A DNA stretch of 6,163 nt from Clostridia bacterium. GTDB taxonomy: Bacteria; Bacillota_A; Clostridia; Oscillospirales; CAG-272. The translations under genes and the position numbers were made by a program. The stretch is taken from positions 1 to 6,163 of the forward strand of contig JAGAIH010000510.1 in assembly GCA_017626655.1 (NCBI GenBank). The letters are read 5' to 3'. Below, piece by piece: positions 5,811-6,163 of the stretch (within the stretch, counting starts at the first letter, position 1; each line of letters starts with the position of its first letter). The notes beneath the pieces are model-generated. The model was not told the DNA's origin. It did no database searches and saw only the letters and a list, made by a program, of their open reading frames with translations.

Positions 5811-6163
5811 ATGAAAAAGTATCTGACGCTCATTCTGGCCTTCTGTGTGATCGCCGCCCTGACCGCCCTGTGCATGACCGCCTGCGACCCCGCCGACCCC
5901 GCCGACACCACCGCCGAGGACACCCCCGCCCCCACCGACGTTCCCACAGAGGAACCTACAGAAGCCCCCACCGAAGCACCCACAGAAGCACCCACAGAGG
6001 AGGAGACCACCGTGGAAGAAACTACCGAAGAAGTCACCACTGAGGCCGTCACCGAGACCCCCGAGGCGGGACTGGATCACGGCGTCGTCCGTGACGGCAC
6101 CCCCAAGAAGTACATCACCATCCGCATGGACGACGGCATCACCCAGGATGCCCGCATGATGGA
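5811..6163 (+). CDS. Lipoprotein with Pro-Thr-Glu linker and probable polysaccharide deacetylase domain, 5' part
   Basis: The frame is open from the ATG at 5811 to the window end, giving 117 whole residues. Residues 1-25 form a lipoprotein signal: positive MKK, a hydrophobic stretch LTLILAFCVIAALTALC, and a lipobox MTAC with the modified Cys at C25, so the protein should be anchored on the outer face of the cytoplasmic membrane. Residues about 26-90 are a disordered acidic linker rich in Pro, Thr and Glu, with five PTE(A/E) units at 45-64. From residue 99 the sequence KKYITIRMDDGITQD resembles the start of a NodB domain (carbohydrate esterase 4). There the Asp-Asp motif supplies the catalytic base and a metal ligand, here D107-D108. 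Such enzymes remove acetyl groups from peptidoglycan or other glycans. The ribosome site is weak: GAAAGG at 5792-5797 is 13 bases from the ATG. The gene could be read through from the operon. The lipoprotein call is strong; the deacetylase call rests on one motif. Confidence 0.75.
   Translation, partial: MKKYLTLILAFCVIAALTALCMTACDPADPADTTAEDTPAPTDVPTEEPTEAPTEAPTEAPTEEETTVEETTEEVTTEAVTETPEAGLDHGVVRDGTPKKYITIRMDDGITQDARMM
5943..6002 (+). repeat. Five tandem 12-bp repeats encoding PTE(A/E)
   Basis: Five in-frame units start at 5943, 5955, 5967, 5979 and 5991. The commonest form is CCCACAGAAGCA, and the units differ by one to four bases. They encode PTEE, PTEA, PTEA, PTEA and PTEE in the linker of the lipoprotein. 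Because the unit is a multiple of three, copy-number change by slippage would alter linker length without breaking the frame. Confidence 0.85.

Noticed and set aside
4340..6080. Open frames of 335 and 275 residues on the - strand opposite the GH127-like, VOC and lipoprotein genes
   Set aside because: Both mirror well-supported + strand genes. The Gly/Val/Cys-rich start of the second is simply the reverse of the Pro/Thr/Glu linker repeats.

Overview
The window is GC-rich (estimated by eye, roughly 60% or more). Every gene I can support lies on the + strand, packed tightly and preceded by strong AGGAGG-type ribosome binding sites. One promoter is close to the sigma-70/sigma-A consensus. The last gene is a lipoprotein with a Pro-Thr-Glu linker of a kind common in gut Clostridia. 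Together this suggests a high-GC Firmicute such as an Oscillospiraceae/Ruminococcaceae-type gut anaerobe. That assignment is inference from style; there is no phylogenetic marker in the window.

Layout: (1) positions 1-590 hold the 3' part of an aldose-epimerase-like (galactose mutarotase fold) gene. (2) Positions 591-770 hold a rho-independent terminator (608-641), then a promoter (694-722) with an inverted repeat over its -10 box and start site, then a 5' leader with three evenly spaced GATC repeats. (3) Positions 771-5762 form a four-gene operon: a cytoplasmic serine hydrolase of the class C beta-lactamase/esterase family, a heparinase II/III-type polysaccharide lyase, a short GH127-like glycosidase with an intact Cys/Glu zinc site, and a small VOC (glyoxalase-fold) protein. 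At each of the three junctions the TAA stop codon is part of the next gene's Shine-Dalgarno sequence. (4) After a 48-bp AT-rich gap comes a lipoprotein with an acidic repeat linker and the first residues of a probable NodB-type polysaccharide deacetylase domain, cut by the window end.

Working together (inference): the three large operon enzymes lack signal peptides, so they should act in the cytoplasm on imported oligosaccharides. A plausible order is de-esterification by the serine hydrolase, beta-elimination of a uronate linkage by the lyase, release of a furanose or related sugar by the GH127-like enzyme, and handling of a small product by the VOC protein. The upstream mutarotase-like protein is in a separate transcription unit but fits the carbohydrate theme. 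No transporter, regulator or secreted depolymerase is visible, so the substrate cannot be named. The most interesting points are the lyase/GH127-like pairing, the shortened GH127-like enzyme with an apparently altered acid/base region, and the regulatory architecture at 694-770.
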